Positions 37,058-45,405 of a DNA stretch of 51,063 bases are shown here, one piece after another; position 1 is the stretch's first letter, and each line of letters opens with the position of its first letter. The notes beneath the pieces were generated by a model. That model was given only the letters and a program-made list of their open reading frames with translations. It ran no database searches and was not told the DNA's origin. Source of the DNA: Deltaproteobacteria bacterium. GTDB taxonomy: Bacteria > Myxococcota_A > UBA9042 > PHBI01 > JACKFB01. Where the stretch lies: the NCBI GenBank assembly GCA_020632695.1, contig JACKFB010000026.1:1-51063 (forward strand). Reading direction: 5' to 3'. Position numbers and translations under genes: made by a program.

Positions 37058-39462
37058 GCGCCTCCGACCGGTCGCTCAGGGAGGCCCTCGAGCGCGCCCG
37101 CGCCTGGCTCGACGCTCAGCCCTCCTTGCCGCCCATCGAGGCGCGCGACGCCCGAGGCGCCGCCGTGCGCTGCGACGACCTGCCCTACGCCGCCGCCTGC
37201 GCCGCCTGGCTCTCCCGACGCTGCGCCCCCCTCGCGCCGCCCGACCCGCGCGCCGCGTCCTGGCTTCGCGCCGCCTCCGACCCCGACGGCTGGGTGCGCT
37301 TCTTCGGCCCGGCGCACCCCGGCTGGATCGGCCCCGATCTGGACGACACCGCGCTGGTCTGGTCGGAGCGGCGGGCCCTGACCGGCGAAGCGCCGCCCGC
37401 CGCCACCCTCGAGGCGCTGCTCGCGTGCCGCCGGCCCGGCGGCGCCTTCGACACCTGGCCCTCCCCGCCCGAGGACGGCCCCCCCTCCGAGGTGGACGCC
37501 GTGGTCCACGCCAACGTGCTGGCGCTGCTCGCCGCGCTGGGCGATCGGGCGCCCGACCCCTGGCTGGTCCGACACCTCGCCTCCACGGCCGAGCGGCCCC
37601 AGGGCACGGTCTACTACCCCGACCCCGCGGCGCTGACGGTGTTCGCCCGCCGCGCCGCCGACCTGGGCGCCTCCCTCATCTGCCCGCCGTGGCCCGGGGG
37701 CCAGCCGAGCTTCCTCGCCCGCTGCGCGGCGGCCGGCCCCGATGGCGCCGGCGCCGCGATCGCGGCGCTCCTCGCCGCCCAGCGACCCGACGGCGCCTTC
37801 CCCTGGGAGCCGATCTTCGTCGGCGGCCCCCGCACGGGGTTCCCCACCGGCGAGCGCCTGGACCGCCCGGCCTTCGGCGGCCCGCTGCTCTCGACCGCGC
37901 TGGCCGTCGACGCCCTGGCGCGCGCGCTGGGGCTCGAGCTCCCCGCGCCGGCCGCGCCCGCCGGCCCCGCACGCGCCCCGACGGAGTGCGGACCCGCGTG
38001 GCTGGCGCTCCGGGGCCCGCTGGGCGAGGACCACCGGCTGGCGTCGGTGGAGAGGGCCTCGACCCCGCACCCCGTGCTGCGCGGCCCCGGTACGGAGCTG
38101 GAGCTGGACATCGAGCCGGCCCGCCCCGGCCAGCCCGCGTTCCGAGAGGCCGGCGGCTGGGCCGTGAGCTATCGCGGGCCCCGAGATCCCAGCCCGGCCG
38201 AGGTGGGGGCCCTGGAGCGGCTCGCATCCCGGCTGGCCGCGCTCCCGCTGCCGGACCCGACGCCCTCCGCCCCCGCCGCGCCACCACCCGCTGGCGACGC
38301 GGACGCGCTGCTCGCCCGACTGGAGGTGACGCCGCCGAGCTCGGGGCCGGTCGCCGTGCACCTGGGCCCGGACGCGGCCCTGCCCGCCCTGGCCCGCGCC
38401 CTGTCGGTGGCGCGGCGCCGCGGCCTCGCCCTGGAGCTGGTCGGCCTGCCCCACTGCGCGATCCCCGGCGACGAGGCCTGGCTGGTGCCGAGCGCGCCCG
38501 AGCGCGCCGCCGAGCCCGAGTGCGCGCGCTGCGTCCGCGCCCCCCGCTGCCCGGGTCCCGGCGCCCACCGCGTGCGCCCGCGCACCTCCGACACCCCCTG
38601 GCTGCCGCTGGACCGGCTCGCCGCCGCCTGGCGCGCCCGCCACGCCACCCCGCCCGACGCGCTCTGGGCCGAGTTCGGCTCGACCTTGCACGACCTGGGT
38701 CGCGGGCGCGTGCTGGGCGACACCCTGTGGTCTCCGACCCTGGCAGTGGACGTGGAGGGAGGCCGCCTCTCCCCGAGCTTCCGGCTCGCCGCCTTCTACG
38801 GTCGCCGCGACGGTACCCGCGCGCCGGGGGCCGCCCTGGTGGACGCGCTCCCCCGCTGGGCCGCCGGGCCGGCCGCGCTGACCGACGGTCCCGGCCTGCG
38901 CGAGGCCCTGCGAGCGGCCGCCGCCGAGCTGCCCGCCTACCCGGGCCTGCTGGTGGAGGCGACCCCCGATGGCCCGCGCCACGCGGTCAGCATCTACCTG
39001 GACACCGACCACCTGCCCCCACCCGAGGCGGCGCGCCTGACCCGGTCGCTGGCGGCCCGCCTCCAGCTCAGCGCCGCGCTCCCCGAGGAGCCGCCGCGCC
39101 TGCTGGGCGTGTCGGCCCACCTCGACCGCGCCGGCCTGGCCACCCTCGACCTCTACGTCCGCCTGGACTTCCCGGCCCCCCGCCGGTGGCACCCGCCGTC
39201 CGACTCGCCCGCCGCCCGCCACCCCGACGCCATCGCCACCGTGCGCGTCCCGCCCTCGGGAGACCCCACCGCCCGCAAGTGGGACCTCCCCTTCTGGCCC
39301 GAGGCGACCACCGACTCCGCGCTCGCCGACGCCCTGACGCTCACCGACCCGGCAGACCGCGAGGCGCTGGTGGCCCTGCTCCACCACCCCGGCTTCACCC
39401 TCCACCCCTCCACCCTGGGCGTCCGCGACGGCGGCCGCCGCCTGTACCTCCGCGTATGCTGA
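37054..39462 (+). CDS. Terpene-cyclase-like toroid fused to a radical-SAM-like C-terminal Cys cluster
   Basis: An 802-residue protein of unusual build. Residues ~90-285 read like an alpha-alpha toroid of the squalene-hopene/class II terpene cyclase type. DLDDTALVW (Asp95, Asp97, Asp98) matches the DxDDTA acid motif, and LLACRRPGGAFDTW and LLAAQRPDGAFPW resemble QW repeats. Residues ~440-510 contain VGLPHCAIPGD (Cys468) and ECARCVRAPRCPGPG (Cys490, 493, 499), like the auxiliary end of radical SAM enzymes. However, no CxxxCxxC is present. A further domain of unknown fold ends the protein. It overlaps both neighbours (4 and 7 bases). The function could be a cyclase, a binding scaffold or an inactive partner of the radical SAM enzyme. 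Confidence 0.75.
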   Translation: MSASDRSLREALERARAWLDAQPSLPPIEARDARGAAVRCDDLPYAAACAAWLSRRCAPLAPPDPRAASWLRAASDPDGWVRFFGPAHPGWIGPDLDDTALVWSERRALTGEAPPAATLEALLACRRPGGAFDTWPSPPEDGPPSEVDAVVHANVLALLAALGDRAPDPWLVRHLASTAERPQGTVYYPDPAALTVFARRAADLGASLICPPWPGGQPSFLARCAAAGPDGAGAAIAALLAAQRPDGAFPWEPIFVGGPRTGFPTGERLDRPAFGGPLLSTALAVDALARALGLELPAPAAPAGPARAPTECGPAWLALRGPLGEDHRLASVERASTPHPVLRGPGTELELDIEPARPGQPAFREAGGWAVSYRGPRDPSPAEVGALERLASRLAALPLPDPTPSAPAAPPPAGDADALLARLEVTPPSSGPVAVHLGPDAALPALARALSVARRRGLALELVGLPHCAIPGDEAWLVPSAPERAAEPECARCVRAPRCPGPGAHRVRPRTSDTPWLPLDRLAAAWRARHATPPDALWAEFGSTLHDLGRGRVLGDTLWSPTLAVDVEGGRLSPSFRLAAFYGRRDGTRAPGAALVDALPRWAAGPAALTDGPGLREALRAAAAELPAYPGLLVEATPDGPRHAVSIYLDTDHLPPPEAARLTRSLAARLQLSAALPEEPPRLLGVSAHLDRAGLATLDLYVRLDFPAPRRWHPPSDSPAARHPDAIATVRVPPSGDPTARKWDLPFWPEATTDSALADALTLTDPADREALVALLHHPGFTLHPSTLGVRDGGRRLYLRVC

Positions 39463-40859
39463 CGGCCCCCACCGCGCTCCTGCCGCTCGACGCCGCGCCC
39501 ATGCTCGCGCTGCTCGACCTGCGCTCCGGCGACCCGCTGGACGCCGGGCTGGTCGTGGACCGGGGCTCCCCCCACCCCGAGGGCGGCCTCCTGCTGAGCT
39601 TCGCCGTGCCGCCGGGCCGCCACACCGTCGGCCTCCAGCTGCGCCCCCGCGACGACGCGCAGCCCGCCTGGCGCCGCACGCGGCACCTGGACCTGGTCAC
39701 CCACATCCCGGCCGACCTCGACGCCGCCGCGGTCCTGGCGGCCCTGGCCCCGCTGGTCGCGCGCCTCGACGCCCTCGACGGCCCCTCCACCCGGGTCACC
39801 GTCCCGCCCCCCGCAGGCGAGCGCCCGCCGCCCGCCCTGCGCGTCGACGTCCCCGCCGAGCGCCGGGACGAAGCGCCCAGCCTCTACGACTTCGGCCGCG
39901 TCCACGTCCTGGATCTGGCCAGCGACTGCCAGCAGGCCTGCCGGTTCTGCTCGGCGCGTACCCGCTTCTCGCCGGTCGCGCGCTTCGACGAGGCGGCCTT
40001 CCGAGCCATCGTCGCCTCGCTCGAGCGAGCGCGCGCCGACGGCTACGACGTCCTGCGCCTCTCGGGCCTCGATCCGCTCACCCACCCCCGCGTGACCGAC
40101 TGCGTCGCCGAGGCCACCCGCCTGGGCTTCGACCACGTCCACATCTACTCCCCCAGCACGCGCTACGACGACCCGGCCTTCCTGGACGCGCTCATCCGCG
40201 CGCTGGGCCCGACCGGCTTCACGCTCCACGTGCCGCTCTACGGGGGCGACGGGGCCACCCACGACCGCGTCTCCGGCACCCCCGGCAGCTTCCAGCGGGT
40301 GCTGGCCGGCCTGGGACTGCTCGCCGAGCGCGGGCTGCTGTCGCATGTGCTCTTCGTGACCGTCGTCACCGCCGACAACGCCCCCGCCCTGCCGGCGCTG
40401 CGCCGCCTCACCGCCAGCTACGGCCGCCCGGTGCACGTGTTCCTGCCCTTCCCCGCGACCCCCGATCCGCGCGACCGCTTCTTCGAGGTGGCCCTGCGTC
40501 AGAGCGAGCTCGTCGCCCCGATGCTGGCCTGCGAACCACCACTGGGGCTCTCGGCGCTGCTCCCCTGCGTGCGCTGGGCCCACGAGCGCCGCACGGGTCA
40601 GCCCGCCTGGAGCCGCGGCGGCGTGCGCACCGTCGCCGCGCTGGACGGCAACCTCTTCGAGCTGGGCACCTACCGGCGCATGGACGACGGGCCCCAGGGC
40701 GGCACCTTCCGCATCCCCGTGCGCCGCTGCCCCCACGCCAGCGCCTGCGCCCTGGCCGAGCTGTGCCCCCGCGCGGTGTACGAAGCCTACGCCGAGCGCT
40801 TCGGCACGGGCGAGCTGGTCCCGGTCGACGCCGCCGAGCTGTCGGGCTGGTCGGGGTAG
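39456..40859 (+). CDS. Radical SAM enzyme with unusual N-terminal domain
   Basis: A 467-residue protein. The first ~145 residues are an unrecognised domain (LVVDRGSPHPEGGLLLSFAV). The radical SAM core starts with DLASDCQQACRFC, with Cys158, Cys162 and Cys165 as cluster ligands. It continues through LRLSGLDPLTHPRV, where GLDP stands in the place of the usual GGE, and the strand FTLHVPLYGGDG. The C-terminus has RRCPHASACALAELCPRAVY, a likely auxiliary cluster or structural Cys set. ATG 39456 overlaps the upstream stop by seven bases. The 3' end overlaps the convergent VOC gene by 73 bases. A natural-product or surface-modification role is inferred from operon context. Confidence 0.88.
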   Translation: MLTAPTALLPLDAAPMLALLDLRSGDPLDAGLVVDRGSPHPEGGLLLSFAVPPGRHTVGLQLRPRDDAQPAWRRTRHLDLVTHIPADLDAAAVLAALAPLVARLDALDGPSTRVTVPPPAGERPPPALRVDVPAERRDEAPSLYDFGRVHVLDLASDCQQACRFCSARTRFSPVARFDEAAFRAIVASLERARADGYDVLRLSGLDPLTHPRVTDCVAEATRLGFDHVHIYSPSTRYDDPAFLDALIRALGPTGFTLHVPLYGGDGATHDRVSGTPGSFQRVLAGLGLLAERGLLSHVLFVTVVTADNAPALPALRRLTASYGRPVHVFLPFPATPDPRDRFFEVALRQSELVAPMLACEPPLGLSALLPCVRWAHERRTGQPAWSRGGVRTVAALDGNLFELGTYRRMDDGPQGGTFRIPVRRCPHASACALAELCPRAVYEAYAERFGTGELVPVDAAELSGWSG

Positions 40860-41233
40860 CGGATGCACCAGACCCGGTTTCCCGCCGGGTCGCAGAGCTC
40901 GAAGAAGCAGGCGCCGTCCTGGTCGACGATGGGCCCGAGCCCGGTCACGCCTCGGGAGCCGAGCGCCGCGCGGCTCGCCGGGGGGTCGGCCACCTCCAGC
41001 AGGATCACGGCCCCCCGCGTGGGCGTCTCCGGCATCGCCGGCACGGCGCCCGGCGTCGCCAGCACGAGCCGGCTCGGACCGTCGGCGTACCCGGCCAGGC
41101 GGCGGTCGCCCTCGCCTCGCTCGTACTCCTCCTCGAAGCCCAGGGTCTGCGAGTAGAAGCGGCGCGTCTGCTCCCACGCGTCCACCGGGACGACCAGCAG
41201 CACGCGCAGCCTGTCGCGGCCGGGCGCGCTCAC
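40787..41233 (-). CDS. VOC (glyoxalase/bleomycin-resistance) family protein
   Basis: A 148-residue protein with the VOC beta-alpha-beta-beta-beta pattern. It opens RLRVLLVVPVDAWEQTRRFY, continues SQTLGFEEEYERGEGDRR and RLVLATPG, and ends IVDQDGACFFELCDPAGNRV, the typical second-half signature with the metal-ligand Glu. The family includes isomerases, dioxygenases and antibiotic-binding proteins; the role here is unknown. The start GTG 41233 overlaps the upstream gene's stop (GTGA). The last ~22 residues (QPDSSAASTGTSSPVPKRSA) lie beyond the usual domain and overlap the radical SAM gene on the other strand. Confidence 0.88.
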   Translation of the reverse strand: MSAPGRDRLRVLLVVPVDAWEQTRRFYSQTLGFEEEYERGEGDRRLAGYADGPSRLVLATPGAVPAMPETPTRGAVILLEVADPPASRAALGSRGVTGLGPIVDQDGACFFELCDPAGNRVWCIRYPDQPDSSAASTGTSSPVPKRSA

Positions 41234-42351
41234 CACACCAGCCGGGGCACGCACTGGACCGTGACCGAGGCGTGCGCGGCGAAGGGGTCGACGCTGAGCG
41301 GCAGCGGCAGCGCCCACACGCTCGGCGCCCAGCTCCCCTGCTCCACGACCGCCATGACCCGCGCCGCGCCGCCGCCACGCACGGTGACGTCCAGGTGGCA
41401 CAGCGCCGGCATCGGGCTGCCCAGGACCACGAGCGCGCGCGGGCCGGACAGGCTGCCCATCACCGCGACCTCGGCCACCGCCGGGGCCACCCTCGCGGGC
41501 GCGCTCGGGCTCTCGGTGGGGCAGCGGTGAGCCTCGCCGGCCAGCACCGCCAGGCACACCGCGTGGGTCCGGGCGTGCTCGGGGGTGGCGCGGCTGGCGC
41601 TCGGGGCCACGCGTTCGCAGGCGGCGCGCCCCTCCGACAGCCCACGACCCAGCAGCCCCCAGCCGCAGCGCGACGCGTCCAGCGCCGCTCCGCAGACCGG
41701 GTCGAGCCCGCCCACCGCGGCCACGGCAGCCTCGCAGCGCGCCCGGCCCTCGCCCGCCAGCGGCCGGCAGTCTTCGGCGCGGCGCCCCACCACCGCCCGG
41801 CAGAGCGTGCGCTCCGGCTCGGCCAGGGCCGCGCACCCCTCGACGCCGGTCGCGCTGGCCCGCCGCAACCGGACGAAGACGCGGCACGGCTCGATCTCGT
41901 CCTCCTCGAGCGCGGCGCAGCCCGCCTCGTCGCGCATCGCCATCGCCCTGCAGGCCGGCGCGCTCACCGGACGGCTCCCGCCGGGCGCGGCCGCACCCTC
42001 ACGCGGCGCGGCACCGATGTGCGTCCGGAGCGCCAGGGCCTCCACGCCGGCCCTGACCCTGGCCAGGCTGGCGGTGACGAAGGTCAGCCGCTGAGCCTCG
42101 AACCAGGCGCCCGCCTGGAGCCAGGCCGAGTTCACCGTCTCTGCCGCCACCGACGGGGCGGCCCCGCGGAAGCGCTCCAGCTCGGCCGCTCGCGCCCGCC
42201 GCGCCCGCACCTTGTCGGCCGGGCACTCCATGATGCCCTGGTCGATGTCGTTGCTGTACCCGTCGGGCGGCGCGCCCGCGTCGGGCGCCTCGGCCCGCGC
42301 GACCCCGCAAGCGAGACCGAGCAGCAGGGCGGCCAGGAGCTCAGAGCTCAT
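41230..42351 (-). CDS. Secreted Cys-containing protein of unknown function
   Basis: A 373-residue protein with signal peptide LLAALLLGLACGVARA. The mature part has scattered Cys residues in helical context (PACRAMAMRDEAGCAALEED, EPERTLCRAVVGRRAEDCRP). A C-terminal beta-rich segment follows (ALCHLDVTVRGGGAARVMAV). There is no enzyme motif. The ATG at 42351 lies inside the 3' end of the acyltransferase gene (11-base overlap), and the stop overlaps the VOC start. The three minus-strand genes therefore form one operon. The Cys pairs are probably disulfides in the periplasm or outside. Confidence 0.83.
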   Translation of the reverse strand: MSSELLAALLLGLACGVARAEAPDAGAPPDGYSNDIDQGIMECPADKVRARRARAAELERFRGAAPSVAAETVNSAWLQAGAWFEAQRLTFVTASLARVRAGVEALALRTHIGAAPREGAAAPGGSRPVSAPACRAMAMRDEAGCAALEEDEIEPCRVFVRLRRASATGVEGCAALAEPERTLCRAVVGRRAEDCRPLAGEGRARCEAAVAAVGGLDPVCGAALDASRCGWGLLGRGLSEGRAACERVAPSASRATPEHARTHAVCLAVLAGEAHRCPTESPSAPARVAPAVAEVAVMGSLSGPRALVVLGSPMPALCHLDVTVRGGGAARVMAVVEQGSWAPSVWALPLPLSVDPFAAHASVTVQCVPRLVW

Positions 42352-43171
42352 CGACGTCGACCTCCAACAGGCGCTTCATCTCCGCGGCAAAGCAGGCGAT
42401 CTGGTAGCCATCGAAGCAGCGGTGGTCGAAGGTGCCGCCCAGCCGCAGGATGGGCCGCGCCACCACACGGCCCGCCTCGTCGACGACCGCCCGCGGCGTC
42501 ACCGCGCCCACCAACAATACGATGGGCGGCCCGCCGATGGGAAAGAGCGGGGCCAGGGCGGTGTCGATGCCCATCATCCCCAGGCTGGTGACCAGGACGG
42601 AGCCGAAGGGATCGCGCGGCAGCCCCGCCCAGCGCAGGTCCAGGTTCAGGTGCACCTGGAGCAGGGCCAGCAGCCGCAGCACCGGGCGCATCAGCAGGCG
42701 CGGCACCAGCGCCAGACCGCGCTTGCCGCGCTCCAGCTCGGGGTCCTCGTGGCGTCGCACCCGCATCGCCCGCTCGCGCAGCTCGCCGGCCAGCGTGGGC
42801 AGGACCTTGGTGTCCGCCGCCTCGATCTTCACGCCCGAGAGGTCGGCCGCGCCGATGTCGCCACCTTCGCGCGGGATGGCCACCTGGAGGAACACGTCGA
42901 CGCGGGCGCGGCGGTGCACGCGGCCCATCCGGGGCACCACGTTGGTGTCGGGGTGACGCGCGAGCGTGAGCGCGGCGGCGCGGGCGACCAGGTGCGTCCA
43001 GGTCACCGGGGTGTCGGCCGCTCGGAGCGCGTCGACGCGGCGCTGGCCGGCGGTGGCGTCGAAGTCCATGAAGCCATAGATGCTCGGGTCGCCGGGCCGG
43101 TCCCAGGCCCCCATGGCCATGCGCCGGAACGAGGACTCGGCCGCCGGACCCGCGTATCGGATGTTGCCCAC
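42341..43171 (-). CDS. Stand-alone 2-oxoacid dehydrogenase acyltransferase catalytic domain
   Basis: A 276-residue protein matching the catalytic domain of E2 acyltransferases. LGGTFDHRCFDGYQ carries the catalytic His250 (HRxxDG type), and the earlier VTSLGMMGIDTALAPLFPI and PIVLLVGAVTPRAVVDEAG fit the trimer core. It lacks the lipoyl domain and the E1/E3-binding domain, so it is not a normal dehydrogenase E2. Stand-alone members are thought to act as acyltransferases on other acceptors. The GTG start at 43171 has AAGGGAG upstream. It is first in a three-gene minus-strand operon and divergent from the M3 peptidase. Confidence 0.88.
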   Translation of the reverse strand: MGNIRYAGPAAESSFRRMAMGAWDRPGDPSIYGFMDFDATAGQRRVDALRAADTPVTWTHLVARAAALTLARHPDTNVVPRMGRVHRRARVDVFLQVAIPREGGDIGAADLSGVKIEAADTKVLPTLAGELRERAMRVRRHEDPELERGKRGLALVPRLLMRPVLRLLALLQVHLNLDLRWAGLPRDPFGSVLVTSLGMMGIDTALAPLFPIGGPPIVLLVGAVTPRAVVDEAGRVVARPILRLGGTFDHRCFDGYQIACFAAEMKRLLEVDVDEL

Positions 43172-43249
43172 GCGGCGCTCCCTTGGATCCGCGACGCCAT
43201 GTGGCGAAGCGCGGCGGCAGTCTACCACCCCGGACGCCCACGAAGGAGC

Positions 43250-43278
43250 TTGTCGCCTGCGCACGGCGCCGGTAGAAC
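43250..43278 (+). promoter_or_regulatory. Candidate promoter for the M3 peptidase gene
   Basis: TTGTCG (43250-43255) and TAGAAC (43273-43278) are separated by 17 bases. The predicted start near 43285 leaves a short leader containing GGAGG before the ATG at 43309. Confidence 0.45.
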
Positions 43279-43308
43279 CTGGGCCCCCACCCGGGACGGA
43301 GGACCGCC

Positions 43309-45375
43309 ATGCGGATGAAGATCGCCTCGCTCGCGCTCGCGACCAGCGCGCTGTCGGCGGCCTGCGCGCACACGTCCCCCCGACCCGCCCAGTCCCCCAG
43401 CGCGGAGGCCCCGTTGAGCCAGTCCCAGGATTCCGTCCCCTCCGGTCCCGTGTGGCAGAGCCCCGAGCGTCTGACGACCCGCTGCGGCGAAGCCCTGGCG
43501 GAGGCCACCCGGCTGCGCGACGCCATCAAGGCCAGCGACGGCGCCTCGCGGACCCTCGACGGGACGCTGGTGCCCTTCAATCGCATGCTCCGGGCCATCG
43601 ACCTGGCGTCGGGCTGGGCCGGGCTGATGTTCAGCGTCCACCCGGAGGAGGCGGTGCGGAAGGCCGCCCAGACCTGCCAGGAGGACATCGCCCGCTTCCA
43701 GAACGACGTGAACCTGGACCGGGCGCTCTTCGAGGCGGTGGCAGCCGTGGACCTGGCGCCGCTCTCGCCCCAGGACAAGCGCTTCGCCGAGCACCTGCTG
43801 CGCGACTTCCGGCGTTCCGGCGTCGACCGCGACGACGCGACCCGTGAGCGCCTGGCCGCCATCCACGAGGAGATGGTGCGGCTCGGGCAGGACTACCAGA
43901 AGAACGTGCGCGACGACGTCAGCGAGATCGTGGTCGACGACGCGAGCGAGCTGAAGGGCCTCCCGGCGGACTACATCGCGGCGCACCCGCCGGCCTCCGA
44001 CGGCAAGATCCACATCACCACCGACTACCCGGACTTCTTCCCGGTCCAGACCTACGCGGAGTCGTCGGATCTGCGCCGGCGGCTCTACATCGCCTACATG
44101 CAGCGCGCCTGGCCGGCCAACACCGAGCTGCTGGTGAAGCTGCTCGGGCTGCGCGCCGAGTACGCCGGCATCCTGGGCTATCCCAACTGGGCCGCCTACA
44201 ACGCCGAGGACAAGATGGCGCGCGACACGGCGACCATCGAGCGCTTCATCGCCCAGGTCGCCGAGCTGGCGCGCCCGCGAGCGAAGAAGGACCTCGGCGT
44301 GCTGCTGGCCCGCAAGCGAAAGGACCTGCCCAAGGCGAAGGCCATCGAGGTGTGGGACCGCTTCTACTACGTCGGCAAGGTGCGCGAAGCCACCTACGAC
44401 TTCGACGCCCGCGACGTGCGGCCCTACTTCTCCTACCCCCGGGTGCGGGAGGGCATCCTCGCGCTCTACGCCGAGCTCTTCGGGCTGCGCTTCGAGCTGG
44501 ATGAGACCGCGGAGGTCTGGCACCCCTCGGTGCGCGCCTACCGCGTCTGGTCGGGCGACGAGGAGCTGGGCCTCTTCTACCTGGACATGCACCCCCGCGA
44601 GGGCAAGTACAAGCACGCGGCGATGTTCCCCATCCAGACCGGCCTCGAGGGCGGCCCGATGGCGATGGCCACCCTGGTCTGCAACTTCCCGGACCCGGCC
44701 ACCGGCGACGGGCGCGCGCTGATGGAGCACAGCGATGTCGTGACCTTCTTCCACGAGTTCGGTCACCTCATCCATCACCTGCTGGCCCAGAAGAGCCGCT
44801 GGGTGACCCTGGCCGGCATCAACGTGGAGTGGGACTTCGTCGAGGCGCCCAGCCAGATCCTCGAGGAGTGGTCCTGGGAGCCGACGGTGCTCCAGCGCTT
44901 CGCGCGCCACATCGACACCGACGAGCCCATCCCAGCCGAGATGGTGGCGCGCATGCGCGGCGCCGAGGAGTTCGGCAAGGGCGTCGCGGTGATGCGGCAG
45001 GTCTTCTACGCCGCCTACTCGTACTTCCTGCACATCCAGGACCCGAAGACCCTCGACATCGAGGCGTTCACGGACAAGCTCTACGGCGAGTACAACCCCT
45101 ATCCGCGCCTGGACGAGGCCAAGGTCTACGCGAACTTCGGCCACCTCATCGGCTACAGCTCGATGTACTACACGTACCAGTGGTCGCTGGTCATCGCGAA
45201 GGACCTCTTCACGCGGTTCCAGACGGCCGGGCTGCTCGACCGCGAGGTGGCGCGCGCCTACCGGGAGGCCATCCTCGAGCCCGGGGGCTCGGTGGATGCC
45301 TCCGATCTGGTGGTCCCCTTCCTGGGTCGCCCCTTCGGCCTGGACGCCTACCGCGAGTGGCTGCAGCGGGACTGA
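43309..45375 (+). CDS. M3-family zinc oligopeptidase, lipoprotein form
   Basis: A zinc metallopeptidase of the thimet oligopeptidase/Dcp family that cuts short peptides. The 688-residue product has the zinc motif FFHEFGHLIHHLL (His482, Glu483, His486) and the downstream Glu ligand in VEWDFVEAPSQILEEW. The N-terminus is a lipoprotein signal with LSAAC, so this copy is probably anchored in the envelope. That differs from the usual cytoplasmic M3 enzymes. A weakly conserved Pro/Ser linker follows the Cys. GGAGG lies at good spacing before the ATG. It is divergent from the acyltransferase operon and converges with the LON-domain gene after 30 bases. Confidence 0.94.
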   Translation: MRMKIASLALATSALSAACAHTSPRPAQSPSAEAPLSQSQDSVPSGPVWQSPERLTTRCGEALAEATRLRDAIKASDGASRTLDGTLVPFNRMLRAIDLASGWAGLMFSVHPEEAVRKAAQTCQEDIARFQNDVNLDRALFEAVAAVDLAPLSPQDKRFAEHLLRDFRRSGVDRDDATRERLAAIHEEMVRLGQDYQKNVRDDVSEIVVDDASELKGLPADYIAAHPPASDGKIHITTDYPDFFPVQTYAESSDLRRRLYIAYMQRAWPANTELLVKLLGLRAEYAGILGYPNWAAYNAEDKMARDTATIERFIAQVAELARPRAKKDLGVLLARKRKDLPKAKAIEVWDRFYYVGKVREATYDFDARDVRPYFSYPRVREGILALYAELFGLRFELDETAEVWHPSVRAYRVWSGDEELGLFYLDMHPREGKYKHAAMFPIQTGLEGGPMAMATLVCNFPDPATGDGRALMEHSDVVTFFHEFGHLIHHLLAQKSRWVTLAGINVEWDFVEAPSQILEEWSWEPTVLQRFARHIDTDEPIPAEMVARMRGAEEFGKGVAVMRQVFYAAYSYFLHIQDPKTLDIEAFTDKLYGEYNPYPRLDEAKVYANFGHLIGYSSMYYTYQWSLVIAKDLFTRFQTAGLLDREVARAYREAILEPGGSVDASDLVVPFLGRPFGLDAYREWLQRD

Positions 45376-45405
45376 CCCCTTGAGCGCTCGCGCGGGGGGC
45401 GCCGT

